NCBI GenBank assembly: GCA_014376435.1
Contig: JACMRL010000025.1
Location: forward strand, 186,001 to 250,000
Direction of reading: 5' to 3'
From: Bdellovibrio sp.
GTDB lineage: Bacteria > Bdellovibrionota > Bdellovibrionia > Bdellovibrionales > Bdellovibrionaceae
Length of the DNA stretch: 64,000 bases
Of the stretch, positions 15,675-24,057 are shown one piece after another. How positions within the stretch are numbered: position 1 is the first letter of the stretch; each line of letters begins with the position of its first letter. The position numbers and the translations under genes are program-made. The notes under the pieces are model-generated. The model searched no databases, was not told the DNA's origin, and saw only the letters and a program-made list of their open reading frames with translations.

Positions 15675-17207
15675 TTAGACTTTTTCGCTGAAAATTTCGT
15701 ATTGTTCTGTGTGGTATGAAGGTTCGATTTTAAATGCGATCGAGCGGCCAATTTTCTTTTCTAAGGCCTCTAGCGCTTCTGATTCACTTTCGTAAACCCA
15801 GTCGACGATTTCGGCGTGACAGTGAATAATCACGCCAGGTTTTTGTGCGCGGTCTCCAAGGCTTACTTCGCGTTCTAATTCGCGGAAGATTTCGTTCGCG
15901 ATGGTGTTTTTACGTTTAATGTAGCCTTTGCCATCGCAGTAGGAGCATGGCTGACAAAGTGTCTTAACTAAACTTGGACGAATTCTTTTTCTAGTCATTT
16001 CCACTAGACCTAACTCTGACATCGACATAACGTTGGTGCGGCTGCGATCTTTTTTTAATTCTTCTTCTAAGGCTTGCATCACTTGTTCACGGTGCACGGC
16101 TTTTTCCATATCGATGAAATCGATGATAATGATCCCGCCGACGTTACGCACACGAAGTTGATGGGCGATCTCTTTTACCGCTTCTAAATTTGTTTTTAAA
16201 ATTGTGTCTTCTAAATCTTTTTTGCCGACGTAGCGGCCGGTATTAACGTCGACGACGACTAATGCTTCAGCCTCATCAAGTACAATATATCCGCCCGACT
16301 TTAACCAAACTTTTCTTTCGATCGCACGCGAAATTTCTAAATCAATGTCGTATAAATCGAACAGCGGTTTGCGCTCTTCATATAAAATAATGTTCTGGCG
16401 ATATTTTGGCATTAATTGCGTTACGAACTTAGTTACTTTTTTATAAACTTCGACGTCATCAACCCATACCGTTGTTACTTGTTCGCTCATCAAATCGCGT
16501 AAGGCGCGAAGCTCTACATCTAGTTCGGCGTGCACTAAACCTGCGGTTTTCTTTTTCTCGTAATTTTTTTGAATTTCTTTTCCTAAGCGATCTAAGTAAT
16601 CAATGTCGGCACGTAGTGATTCTTCGCTAGCGCCCTCAGACGCGGTACGCACGATGACTCCACCGGTTGGATTAATTTTTTGAATGATCTTTTTTAAGCG
16701 CTCTTTTTCGTTCTCATTTTCGATTTTTCTTGAGATGCCTGTGTGTTTTACGTATGGCATGTAAACGATTCCGCGACCCGGTAATGAAACGTGCGTTGTG
16801 ATGCGCGCGCCTTTAGTTCCTAGTGGATCTTTCGCCACCTGAACCATTAAATGTTGGCCTTCTTTAATGAGATCTTGAATCGGAGTTTTAATTTCGCGAG
16901 ATGGGCGAGAGTTTTCCGATTCGTTTTCGGTATTTGGATTTTCTTTTTCATCTTCTTCTTCGAAGAACTCTTTTCCTTCTTCGGTCAGAATATCGCCTAC
17001 GTATAAAAAGGCCGCTTTATCTAAACCAATATCAACGAACGCGGCTTGCATACCCGGAAGTACGCGAGTAACGACTCCGCGATGAACGGTACCAACCAGC
17101 GTGGGGGAAGTTTTACGCTCGATTTTAAGGTCCATGAGGGTTCCGGCCTCGACGTAAGCCACGCGAGTTTCTTGGGGACGAACGTTAATTAGAATTTCTG
17201 CAGCCAT
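15675..17207 (-). CDS. rng: Ribonuclease E/G family endoribonuclease (RNase G type)
   Basis: A 510-residue single-strand endoribonuclease for rRNA maturation and mRNA decay. It has MAAEILINVRPQETRVAYVEAG, an S1 RNA-binding domain (about 37-125) with an acidic Asn/Glu-rich insertion, GVIVRTASEGAS in the 5'-sensor region, metal-binding VVDVNTG and IIIIDFIDM, and the zinc-link C-Q-P-C. It lacks the long RNase E scaffold tail, so RNase G size. The start at 17207 has GGGGG five bases upstream; ATG 17219 would put the start within the ribosome site. Divergent from pilT. Confidence 0.92.
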   Translation of the reverse strand: MAAEILINVRPQETRVAYVEAGTLMDLKIERKTSPTLVGTVHRGVVTRVLPGMQAAFVDIGLDKAAFLYVGDILTEEGKEFFEEEDEKENPNTENESENSRPSREIKTPIQDLIKEGQHLMVQVAKDPLGTKGARITTHVSLPGRGIVYMPYVKHTGISRKIENENEKERLKKIIQKINPTGGVIVRTASEGASEESLRADIDYLDRLGKEIQKNYEKKKTAGLVHAELDVELRALRDLMSEQVTTVWVDDVEVYKKVTKFVTQLMPKYRQNIILYEERKPLFDLYDIDLEISRAIERKVWLKSGGYIVLDEAEALVVVDVNTGRYVGKKDLEDTILKTNLEAVKEIAHQLRVRNVGGIIIIDFIDMEKAVHREQVMQALEEELKKDRSRTNVMSMSELGLVEMTRKRIRPSLVKTLCQPCSYCDGKGYIKRKNTIANEIFRELEREVSLGDRAQKPGVIIHCHAEIVDWVYESESEALEALEKKIGRSIAFKIEPSYHTEQYEIFSEKV

Positions 17208-17326
17208 AATAACCCCCATAGAACTGGATCTAGACTATCCGCCTGTTTAAAATCTCCTCAGTCATACCGAAGAATAGATTGATAAGCAAATCTCGCTTTA
17301 GTGAGACTTATAACTGGAGAACGCAA

Positions 17327-18403
17327 ATGGCAACTATAGACGATCTTTTTAGACTGATGGTTGAACAAAAAGCCTCTGATTTACACTTAACCAGTGGTGC
17401 GCCTCCATTTTTACGACTTCACGGCAACATGGTGCCGCTGAATTATCGACATCTTAGCAGCCAAGACGTGCAGGGTCTTATCTTTGAAATTCTAAATGAA
17501 AAACAAAAAAAATCTTTCGTTGAAAAATGGGAGTTGGATTTTGCTTACGTTGTCGAAGGAATTGGACGTTTTCGTTGCAACATCTTTATGCAAAGAAAAG
17601 GTTTAGGCGCAGTTTTCAGAACAATTCCTGAGAAAATTAAAACCGCGCAAGAGCTTAACTTACCTTCTTCAATTATTGATTTAATTGATTGCGATCGCGG
17701 TTTGATTTTAGTTACCGGCCCGACGGGTTCGGGTAAATCAACGACTTTGGCAGCGATGATTCAACACATCAACGCAACTCGTGAAGCGCATATCTTAACG
17801 GTTGAAGATCCGATCGAATTCGTACATCCAAATTTAAAATCTTTAGTTAATCAGCGTGAAGTTGGTTCACATACAAAAACTTTTGGTAATGCACTAAAAG
17901 CGGCGTTGCGCGAAGATCCAGATATTATTCTAGTGGGTGAGCTTCGTGATTTAGAAACAATTTCATTGGCGCTCACGGCTGCTGAAACAGGCCACTTAGT
18001 TTTTGCAACTTTACATACAAGTTCTGCGGCAAAAACGATTGATCGTATTATTGATGTATTTCCGTCAGGTCAACAAGGTCAAATTCGTACGATGTTAGCA
18101 GAATCAATACGCGGGGTGGTTGCTCAAACATTATTTTCAAGAGCAGACGGACAAGGTCGCGTGGCTGCTTTTGAAATTATGAAGGGTACAAAAGCCATTG
18201 CGAATTTAATTCGCGAAGGAAAGATCCATCAAATTCCATCTATTATTCAAACCAGTGCCGCACAAGGTATGGTTTTATATGAAAAGTATGTCGAAGATCT
18301 TGTAAAAAAAGGTCTGGTCTCTCAAGCCGATGCGAAATCTTTCTTGGGTAAAGATGATGTTGGTGGAGGTTCACCACTTGCGGCAACTAAAAGGGCATCT
18401 TAG
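17327..18403 (+). CDS. pilT: Type IV pilus retraction ATPase
   Basis: A 358-residue hexameric ATPase that depolymerises type IV pili. It shows the N-terminal signature KASDLHLTSGAPPFLRLHG, Walker A GPTGSGKST at 131-139, Asp box VEDPIEFVH, Walker B DIILVGE (about 199-205), His box TGHLVFATLHTSSA, and the retraction motif LAESIRGVVAQ. The AIRNLIRE-type motif is present as AIANLIREGKIHQ. I chose ATG 17327, with GGAG upstream; an in-frame start at 17279 would add 16 unrelated residues. Type IV pili are needed for prey entry in Bdellovibrio (literature), but the sequence cannot show that role here. No other pil genes flank it. Confidence 0.95.
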   Translation: MATIDDLFRLMVEQKASDLHLTSGAPPFLRLHGNMVPLNYRHLSSQDVQGLIFEILNEKQKKSFVEKWELDFAYVVEGIGRFRCNIFMQRKGLGAVFRTIPEKIKTAQELNLPSSIIDLIDCDRGLILVTGPTGSGKSTTLAAMIQHINATREAHILTVEDPIEFVHPNLKSLVNQREVGSHTKTFGNALKAALREDPDIILVGELRDLETISLALTAAETGHLVFATLHTSSAAKTIDRIIDVFPSGQQGQIRTMLAESIRGVVAQTLFSRADGQGRVAAFEIMKGTKAIANLIREGKIHQIPSIIQTSAAQGMVLYEKYVEDLVKKGLVSQADAKSFLGKDDVGGGSPLAATKRAS

Positions 18404-18441
18404 CCTTTGGTTCATTAAGTCAAAGATTGCTTGAATAAGTA

Positions 18442-18472
18442 AAAAGCCTTAGCTTTGAAAGCTATGGCTTTT
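18442..18472 (+). terminator. Long hairpin behind pilT that contains the deoC start codon
   Basis: Arms 18442-18456 and 18458-18472 pair over 15 positions with one T/T mismatch (AAAAGCC-T-TAGCTTT against AAAGCTA-T-GGCTTTT), followed by a TTTTACTTTTG tract. It resembles an intrinsic terminator for pilT, but the only ATG start of deoC (18464) lies in its 3' arm. Confidence 0.55.
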
Positions 18473-19159
18473 ACTTTTGAATCTAGCAATCCACAGACTT
18501 TAGCGGCTTTTATAGATCACACGCTATTAAAGCCTGAAGCAACTAAACAAAATATTCGTAAGCTTTGTGAAGAGGCTTTACAAAACCACTTCTACGCAGT
18601 TTGCGTAAATTCTTGGATGATCGCTTCTTGTTGCGATATTTTAAAAAATACAAAAATTAATGTGGCCAGCGTAGTTGGATTTCCTTTAGGCGCCGTTGAA
18701 TCTTCGCTTAAAGCTATAGAAACTACGCGCGCGCTCAATCTAGGCGCCGACGAAATTGATATGGTTTTAAATATTGGCGCACTAAAAGCACAAGAATATT
18801 CTTACGTTGAAAAAGAAATTCACGCGGTGGTGCGTGCCGCTGAAGGGAAAATTGTAAAAGTTATTTTTGAAAACTGTCTGCTAACTGATGAAGAAAAAAA
18901 GAAAGCTTGCGAGCTTAGCTTAAACGCCGGAGCACACTTTGTAAAAAGTTCGACTGGTTTTAGCACGGGCGGGGCAACGCTTGAAGATATTAAATTAATG
19001 AAAGCGGCGGTTGGCAATAAGGCCCAAGTTAAAGCCAGTGGCGGCATTCGTGATTACCAAACCGCAGTACAAATGATTGAGGCCGGAGCTACCCGTTTAG
19101 GAACAAGCTCGGGAGTTTCATTGGTGAAGGGCGAAAATGCTACCAGCCGAAATTATTAA
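18464..19159 (+). CDS. deoC: Deoxyribose-phosphate aldolase
   Basis: A 231-residue class I aldolase that splits 2-deoxyribose 5-phosphate to acetaldehyde and glyceraldehyde 3-phosphate. It has FIDHTLLKPEATKQNI, CVNSWMI, VVGFPLGA, the Schiff-base lysine in FVKSSTGFSTGGAT, and VKASGGIRDY. The start is ATG 18464 or TTG 18455; both lie inside a stable hairpin and neither has a clear ribosome site, so translation may be structure-controlled. It overlaps the downstream phosphorylase by 23 bases, first gene of a nucleoside catabolic operon. Confidence 0.94.
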   Translation: MAFTFESSNPQTLAAFIDHTLLKPEATKQNIRKLCEEALQNHFYAVCVNSWMIASCCDILKNTKINVASVVGFPLGAVESSLKAIETTRALNLGADEIDMVLNIGALKAQEYSYVEKEIHAVVRAAEGKIVKVIFENCLLTDEEKKKACELSLNAGAHFVKSSTGFSTGGATLEDIKLMKAAVGNKAQVKASGGIRDYQTAVQMIEAGATRLGTSSGVSLVKGENATSRNY

Positions 19160-20450
19160 GAAAAAAAGAAATAAACTTGAACTAACCAAAGAAGAAATTG
19201 AATTCTTTATTTTATCTTATACTCGTCATCAAATTCCCGATTATCAAATGTCGGCTTTATTGATGGCGATCTATTTTAACGGTATGAGCAACGCTGAAAC
19301 CGTTGCATTAACGCGGACGATGTTACATTCGGGCGTGGTGGTTGATACCAGTTCGATACCGGGTTTTAAAGTTGATAAACATTCTACCGGCGGCGTGGGT
19401 GATAAAACTAGTTTGATTTTAGGGCCAATCGTTGCGGCCGCGGGTTTATATGTACCGATGATTTCGGGACGCGGCTTGGGCCATACGGGCGGAACTTTAG
19501 ATAAGTTAGAAAGCATTCCCGGATTTAATACTCAGCAAACTTTAGAGCGTTTCGTTGAATTGACTAAAAAAATTGGAACATGTTTTATCGGACAGACAAA
19601 AGAAATTTGTCCGGCCGATAAAAAAATCTACGCACTTCGCGATGTGACGGCTACGGTTGAAAGTTTACCGTTAATTTGCGCCAGCATTATGTCAAAAAAA
19701 ATGGCCGAAGGAATTGATGGCTTAGTGCTTGATGTAAAATTTGGTAGCGGCGCATTTATGAAAACGGCTGATGATGCACGTAAGTTAGCAAATGCGTTAA
19801 TGGATATCGCAAAAAGTTATAATAAAAAAGTTATTTCGGTTATCTCATCGATGAATCAACCCTTGGGTCGTTTCAGTGGAAATGCTTTAGAAGTTTTTGA
19901 ATGCATTGAGATTATGAAAAATAAAAGTTTTAGGAGCGCGGCGGGAAAAGACCTTTACGCCGATACGCGCGAATTATCGCTGCAGCTTTCTGCGCACATG
20001 ATTCACTTAACTGGAAAAACAACTTCGATTGACGAAGCGTATGCCTTAGCAAAAAAAGTTTTAGAGTCTGGCGCGGCTTTGAAAAAATTCGAAGAGCTGT
20101 GCGCTGAACAGTCTGGAAATCTTTCTGCTTTACCAATGCCTAAAGAAAAAGTTGATCTGCATGCGACTGTCGGCGGATTTTTAGCGTCTTACGACGTAGA
20201 AAAAATTGGCCTAGCCGGAATTATTTTGCGCGCTGGTCGAATGATTACAGAAGATAAAATTCATCCAACCTCAGGAATTGAATTTCATGTGCAAATCGGT
20301 GATTCCATTAAAGCGGGCGATTTAATTTATACGATTCACGGTGACGAGTCTCATCACTTTGCAAGTGCTTATCAAATGCTACACAATTCATTTGAAATTT
20401 CCTTGCAAAAGCCTAGTGAGCACGTTTTGATTAAAGAAGTACTGGGGTAA
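19137..20450 (+). CDS. deoA: Pyrimidine-nucleoside / thymidine phosphorylase
   Basis: A 437-residue enzyme cleaving thymidine, deoxyuridine or uridine with phosphate to base and (deoxy)ribose 1-phosphate. It has the family signature SGRGLGHTGGTLDKLESIPG, KHSTGGVGDKTSLILGP for phosphate binding, and MSKKMAEGIDGLVLDVKFGSGAFM. Deciding between strict thymidine phosphorylase (DeoA) and broad Pdp needs alignment. AAGGG precedes the ATG. Its product feeds DeoC after mutase action; I see no deoB here. It is followed by punA after 4 bases. Confidence 0.92.
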   Translation: MLPAEIIKKKRNKLELTKEEIEFFILSYTRHQIPDYQMSALLMAIYFNGMSNAETVALTRTMLHSGVVVDTSSIPGFKVDKHSTGGVGDKTSLILGPIVAAAGLYVPMISGRGLGHTGGTLDKLESIPGFNTQQTLERFVELTKKIGTCFIGQTKEICPADKKIYALRDVTATVESLPLICASIMSKKMAEGIDGLVLDVKFGSGAFMKTADDARKLANALMDIAKSYNKKVISVISSMNQPLGRFSGNALEVFECIEIMKNKSFRSAAGKDLYADTRELSLQLSAHMIHLTGKTTSIDEAYALAKKVLESGAALKKFEELCAEQSGNLSALPMPKEKVDLHATVGGFLASYDVEKIGLAGIILRAGRMITEDKIHPTSGIEFHVQIGDSIKAGDLIYTIHGDESHHFASAYQMLHNSFEISLQKPSEHVLIKEVLG

Positions 20451-20454
20451 CTAA

Positions 20455-21273
20455 ATGACTGTAATCGAAAAACTAACCGAGACCGTGGGCTTTCTAAAAT
20501 CAAGAACTAAAATGAAACCACGTATTGGTGTTATTTTAGGTTCAGGCTTAGGTCACTTCGTACAGCATATGGAAGTTGAATTAACTTTACCTTTCGGCGA
20601 TATTCCAAATTTTATTCCTCCAACGGTGGATGGCCACTCTGGGAATTTAATTTTCGGTAAAATCGGCGACGTTAACTTAGTCGTCTTACAAGGCCGCCTT
20701 CACTACTACGAAGGTCATCCAATGGAAACAGTTGTATTCCCCGCGCGTGTAATGGCTTTATTAGGAATTGAAATTTTAGTTGTTACAAATTCGGCTGGTG
20801 GTTACGGCGAAGGCATGAATGCCGGTGATTTTATGATTATTGAAGATCATATTAATTTAATGGGTACAAATCCATTAATGGGTCCGAACGTAAAAGAGTT
20901 AGGTCCGCGATTTCCAGATATGACTGAAGCTTATGACCGCGAATTAATTATTATTGCCGAAAGAATTTTTAGATCACAAAAAACATTTTTCCATAAAGGA
21001 ATTTACGTTGGCGTAACCGGCCCCACTTATGAAACTCCTTCAGAAATTAAAATGTTTAAATCAATCGGTGGTAAAGCTGTTGGCATGTCGACGGTTCCGG
21101 AAGTTATTGCGGCGAACCATCTTGGTATTCGCGTAACGGCTGTATCTTGTATTACAAACTTAGCCGCGGGTGTTTCGCAAAATAAACTAACCCACGCAGA
21201 AGTGACAGAGACCGCAAAAAAAGTAGAGCAAAAATTTTGTTCTTTTTTGACGGAATTTGTCGCGAAAATTTAG
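20455..21273 (+). CDS. punA: Purine-nucleoside phosphorylase (trimeric type)
   Basis: A 272-residue enzyme that phosphorolyses inosine, guanosine and their deoxy forms. It has VILGSGLGHFV (phosphate site), LQGRLHYYEGH, VTNSAGGYG, DHINLMGTNPL, GVYVGVTGPTYETPSEI-like sequence (here IYVGVTGPTYETPSE) and AVGMSTVPEVIAANH. These match the low-molecular-mass PunA/PNP-I family, not hexameric DeoD. A GGGG ribosome site lies 7 bases before the ATG. With deoC and deoA it converts nucleosides from degraded nucleic acid, useful to a predator or scavenger (inference). Confidence 0.94.
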   Translation: MTVIEKLTETVGFLKSRTKMKPRIGVILGSGLGHFVQHMEVELTLPFGDIPNFIPPTVDGHSGNLIFGKIGDVNLVVLQGRLHYYEGHPMETVVFPARVMALLGIEILVVTNSAGGYGEGMNAGDFMIIEDHINLMGTNPLMGPNVKELGPRFPDMTEAYDRELIIIAERIFRSQKTFFHKGIYVGVTGPTYETPSEIKMFKSIGGKAVGMSTVPEVIAANHLGIRVTAVSCITNLAAGVSQNKLTHAEVTETAKKVEQKFCSFLTEFVAKI

Positions 21274-21295
21274 TTTTGATTAACCTTTATCTGAG

Positions 21296-21328
21296 CCGCT
21301 TCCAGAGCGGTTTCTAGACGATCGTCTA
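21296..21328 (+). terminator. Weak terminator-like stem and adjoining 14-bp palindrome behind punA
   Basis: CCGCT (21296-21300) and AGCGG (21306-21310) form a short stem with a TTTCT tail. Immediately after it, TAGACGATCGTCTA (21315-21328) is a perfect 14-bp palindrome of operator or site-specific-recognition size. The first may end the nucleoside operon; the role of the second is unknown. Confidence 0.35.
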
Positions 21329-21388
21329 AATGTAAATTCTACTCGCCATGGTTCCCCGACAGGCGTCCTCGACCTCTTCTCGACTCAT

Positions 21389-21465
21389 TATAATACGTTT
21401 TCGATCCGATCTACTAACCAGAGCAAGGTCATTGATGGGTCTTATGACAAGGCCAGGATGGCCTT
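21389..21465 (+). promoter_or_regulatory. Candidate -10 element and 5'-leader hairpin of the subtilase gene
   Basis: TATAAT lies at 21389-21394 but without a convincing -35. In the leader, AAGGCCA (21449-21455) and TGGCCTT (21459-21465) form a perfect 7-bp stem with a 3-base loop, shortly before the AGGGAG ribosome site. Both were found by eye. Confidence 0.3.
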
Positions 21466-21481
21466 CCAACAGGGAGTTCGC

Positions 21482-22765
21482 ATGGATGCGATTCGTTTAT
21501 CTGGTTTACTTGTAATTGGATTTTTTGCCGCAGCCTGCAGTCAGAATAAAACTTCTGAATCTGTTTTTCCTAATCAAAACACGGCTTCAGCATCGTGCGG
21601 AAAACAAGCCAGCCAAAATCGTTTCATCGTTCAATGGGAAGATGGAAGATTTACGGTTGAAACAGATTCATCACCTGATCAATTCAGACACGGATTTGTT
21701 AAAAATAATTTAGCTTATATTAAACATGTCGATCACGATTATCGTATTCAATTAACTCCGCAGCAAAACTTAAGTATAGAGGGCGAAGCTGCACCAGCCG
21801 CGTCTGATTTAAATTGGGGACCAGCAGCAATTCAAGCAGATGCATTGTGGAGTCAAAATATTAAAGGTGATGGCATCATCGTGGCCGTCGTCGACGGAAT
21901 GGTTGATGTGTCGCAAGCACAATTACAAGCTAACATCGCCACGAATCCGGGCGAAATAGCGGGCAACGGGGTTGATGATGATAACAACGGTTTTATCGAT
22001 GACTATCAAGGCATTAAAGTTAACACCGAAGAAAACGTTCCATCACGCAATCAGCACGGAACACATGTAGCTGGAATTATCGCCGCTGATTCAACTCAAG
22101 GACCTGTTCAAGGCATTGCTCCGAGAGCAAAAATTCTTCCTGCACAATTTATTGGGAATGAACCAACAAATGGTCAAGGCGCTAGCGGATCAATCGGCGA
22201 TGCGATCATCGCCATGAACTATGCAGCCAGCCGCGGAGCTAAAATTATTAACATGAGCTGGGGGGTTGGACCTTGCGTACAACTTCCGAACTTACAAGCG
22301 TCGTTACAACAACTTTCCAATCAAGGAATTTTATTGGTTACGGCGGCCGGTAACGGAGATAGTCGTGGTGTGGGTTACAATGTGGACATCTACCCAACTT
22401 ACCCTTCTGCATATAACCTACTAAATCAAATTAACGTGGCGGCCTCGACAATTTCAGACAGCATGGTTGGTTTTTCAAATTATGGTATGGTGAGTGTTCA
22501 TATTGCGGCTCCGGGAGTAAATATTTATTCAACCGTGCCAAATAATGGAGTGGCTTCAATGAGTGGTACGAGTATGGCTTCACCGATGACAGCTGGGGCG
22601 GCGGCATTATTGTGGAGCGCGATACCTAGCGCATCCGCTACACAAATTAAACAAGCTATCGTAAAAGGTGTTGATGTTTTTCCAGGCCGCTTTGAAGTAT
22701 CAAGCAAAGGCCGTTTAAATGTAAGCAAGGCTTACACTGAATTGAAAAAATTGACCGGACACTAA
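21482..22765 (+). CDS. Subtilisin-family (S8) serine protease, predicted lipoprotein
   Basis: A 427-residue secreted protease. The signal peptide ends in a lipobox-like A-A-A-C (C19), so the enzyme is probably tethered to a membrane. The catalytic triad is D138 (VAVVDGM), H192 (QHGTHVAGII) and S364 (SGTSMASPM), with oxyanion Asn N291 (AAGNGD). A short pro-region precedes the domain, and the DDDNNGFIDD stretch may bind calcium. ATG 21482 has AGGGAG five bases upstream; ATG 21458 falls in a leader hairpin. The outer-membrane protein gene follows after 5 bases, so they are probably co-expressed. Substrate unknown. Confidence 0.93.
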   Translation: MDAIRLSGLLVIGFFAAACSQNKTSESVFPNQNTASASCGKQASQNRFIVQWEDGRFTVETDSSPDQFRHGFVKNNLAYIKHVDHDYRIQLTPQQNLSIEGEAAPAASDLNWGPAAIQADALWSQNIKGDGIIVAVVDGMVDVSQAQLQANIATNPGEIAGNGVDDDNNGFIDDYQGIKVNTEENVPSRNQHGTHVAGIIAADSTQGPVQGIAPRAKILPAQFIGNEPTNGQGASGSIGDAIIAMNYAASRGAKIINMSWGVGPCVQLPNLQASLQQLSNQGILLVTAAGNGDSRGVGYNVDIYPTYPSAYNLLNQINVAASTISDSMVGFSNYGMVSVHIAAPGVNIYSTVPNNGVASMSGTSMASPMTAGAAALLWSAIPSASATQIKQAIVKGVDVFPGRFEVSSKGRLNVSKAYTELKKLTGH

Positions 22766-22770
22766 GTGTA

Positions 22771-24057
22771 GTGAAAACCAGCCGAACCACCGCCTTCATT
22801 CTAATTTTTATTTTAGGTTTCTTTGCGCAAGCGAATGAAATCTTTTTTTCTTTATCGACTGAACTACAAAGTTTTTATTTGAATCCACAAAATAGCGCTA
22901 ATTTGTTTGGACGCGTCGAGCTGCAGAGTAAGGGTGATTATCAACTTTTTCCAAGCTTGAAATTTAAGATTGATGCCTCGGTAAACTCTACGTTTTTAAA
23001 TAAACAAGAAAAGTCTCAGCCGGTACTTTTTAATCCTAAACAGTTTGGCTTTAATTATTCAAATTCATTGTTAGAACTTCAGCTGGGTGGTTTTACGGTT
23101 ACTCCCGACGGTGCCGATCTAAATAATATTTTCGATGTTGTGCATGGAAAAGATTATCGAAACCCTTTTAATTCGAAATCGATTGGGTCTATTGGATTAC
23201 TTTCAACGTTTTCAATGGAGCCCTTTACGGTAAAGTTATTTTATATTCCTAAGAATACGAAGTCTTTGCTGCCTGATTTAGATTCTCCGTGGTGGCCCCA
23301 CACCGAAACCTTGCCAATTCGCAATTCTAGCGGAACTTTTTACGTGACTGATAAGATGAGCTACGTTTACAAAAGCGAAAATAATTACGAAAAACCTTTT
23401 GATAATAACTTTGGCGCTAGTGTTAAAAGTTCTTTTTCACATTTCGATTTTTATCTTTTTTACTTTTCGGGTGCGAATCAAATGCCAAAGGTTTCGGCGG
23501 ATTTTAATATTGATGTAACATCATTTAATCCACTAATTGGCAGCATTAAACCGCCCGTTGAACTTAATTTGAACTGGTATCGGTCTGACCATGCCGGGGC
23601 AGGCGTTACGGCCGTTGTCTACGATTGGATTGGTAAAGTATTCTGCAAGCAACAAACGGATTACTTAATTCAAAAAGAATACTCGCCCGCCTGTACATTT
23701 TCGCTCGAGAATAGTTTTCCAATTGGTTCGGCTTCTGTACATTACTTTTTACAGAATAACCGCGTCTGGAGACAAAGTGATGTCGCTAGCGAACTTGAAA
23801 CCTTATTAGGATTTTTTGAAAAATCGACCGCGTTAGGTTATTTAGTGGATATGAGTTCAAATGGTTTGGTCTCTGGCGCTTTTGTTTACAACGAGAGAAA
23901 CCCATCGTGGTTAGCTAATTTGGGATATGAATATAGATTTACTGATCAGTTTAGAGCAAAATTAAATCTAAATCAGATTTTTTCTACTCAAGATATAATT
24001 GGTAAAGCTTACGACAAAGCTGACAACGCTTCAATTCAAATAACTTACGATTTTTAG
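22771..24057 (+). CDS. Predicted outer-membrane beta-barrel protein
   Basis: A 428-residue protein with a signal peptide (FILIFILGFFAQA) and alternating hydrophobic/polar strands typical of a barrel, ending in Y-D-F, a terminal aromatic as recognised by the BAM complex. No family motif is clear to me; the pattern recalls porin-like proteins next to RND/LolA-like genes in other bacteria. The start is GTG 22771 with a weak ribosome site. It follows the subtilase by 5 bases and overlaps the convergent secreted-protein gene by 4 bases. Confidence 0.6.
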   Translation: MKTSRTTAFILIFILGFFAQANEIFFSLSTELQSFYLNPQNSANLFGRVELQSKGDYQLFPSLKFKIDASVNSTFLNKQEKSQPVLFNPKQFGFNYSNSLLELQLGGFTVTPDGADLNNIFDVVHGKDYRNPFNSKSIGSIGLLSTFSMEPFTVKLFYIPKNTKSLLPDLDSPWWPHTETLPIRNSSGTFYVTDKMSYVYKSENNYEKPFDNNFGASVKSSFSHFDFYLFYFSGANQMPKVSADFNIDVTSFNPLIGSIKPPVELNLNWYRSDHAGAGVTAVVYDWIGKVFCKQQTDYLIQKEYSPACTFSLENSFPIGSASVHYFLQNNRVWRQSDVASELETLLGFFEKSTALGYLVDMSSNGLVSGAFVYNERNPSWLANLGYEYRFTDQFRAKLNLNQIFSTQDIIGKAYDKADNASIQITYDF

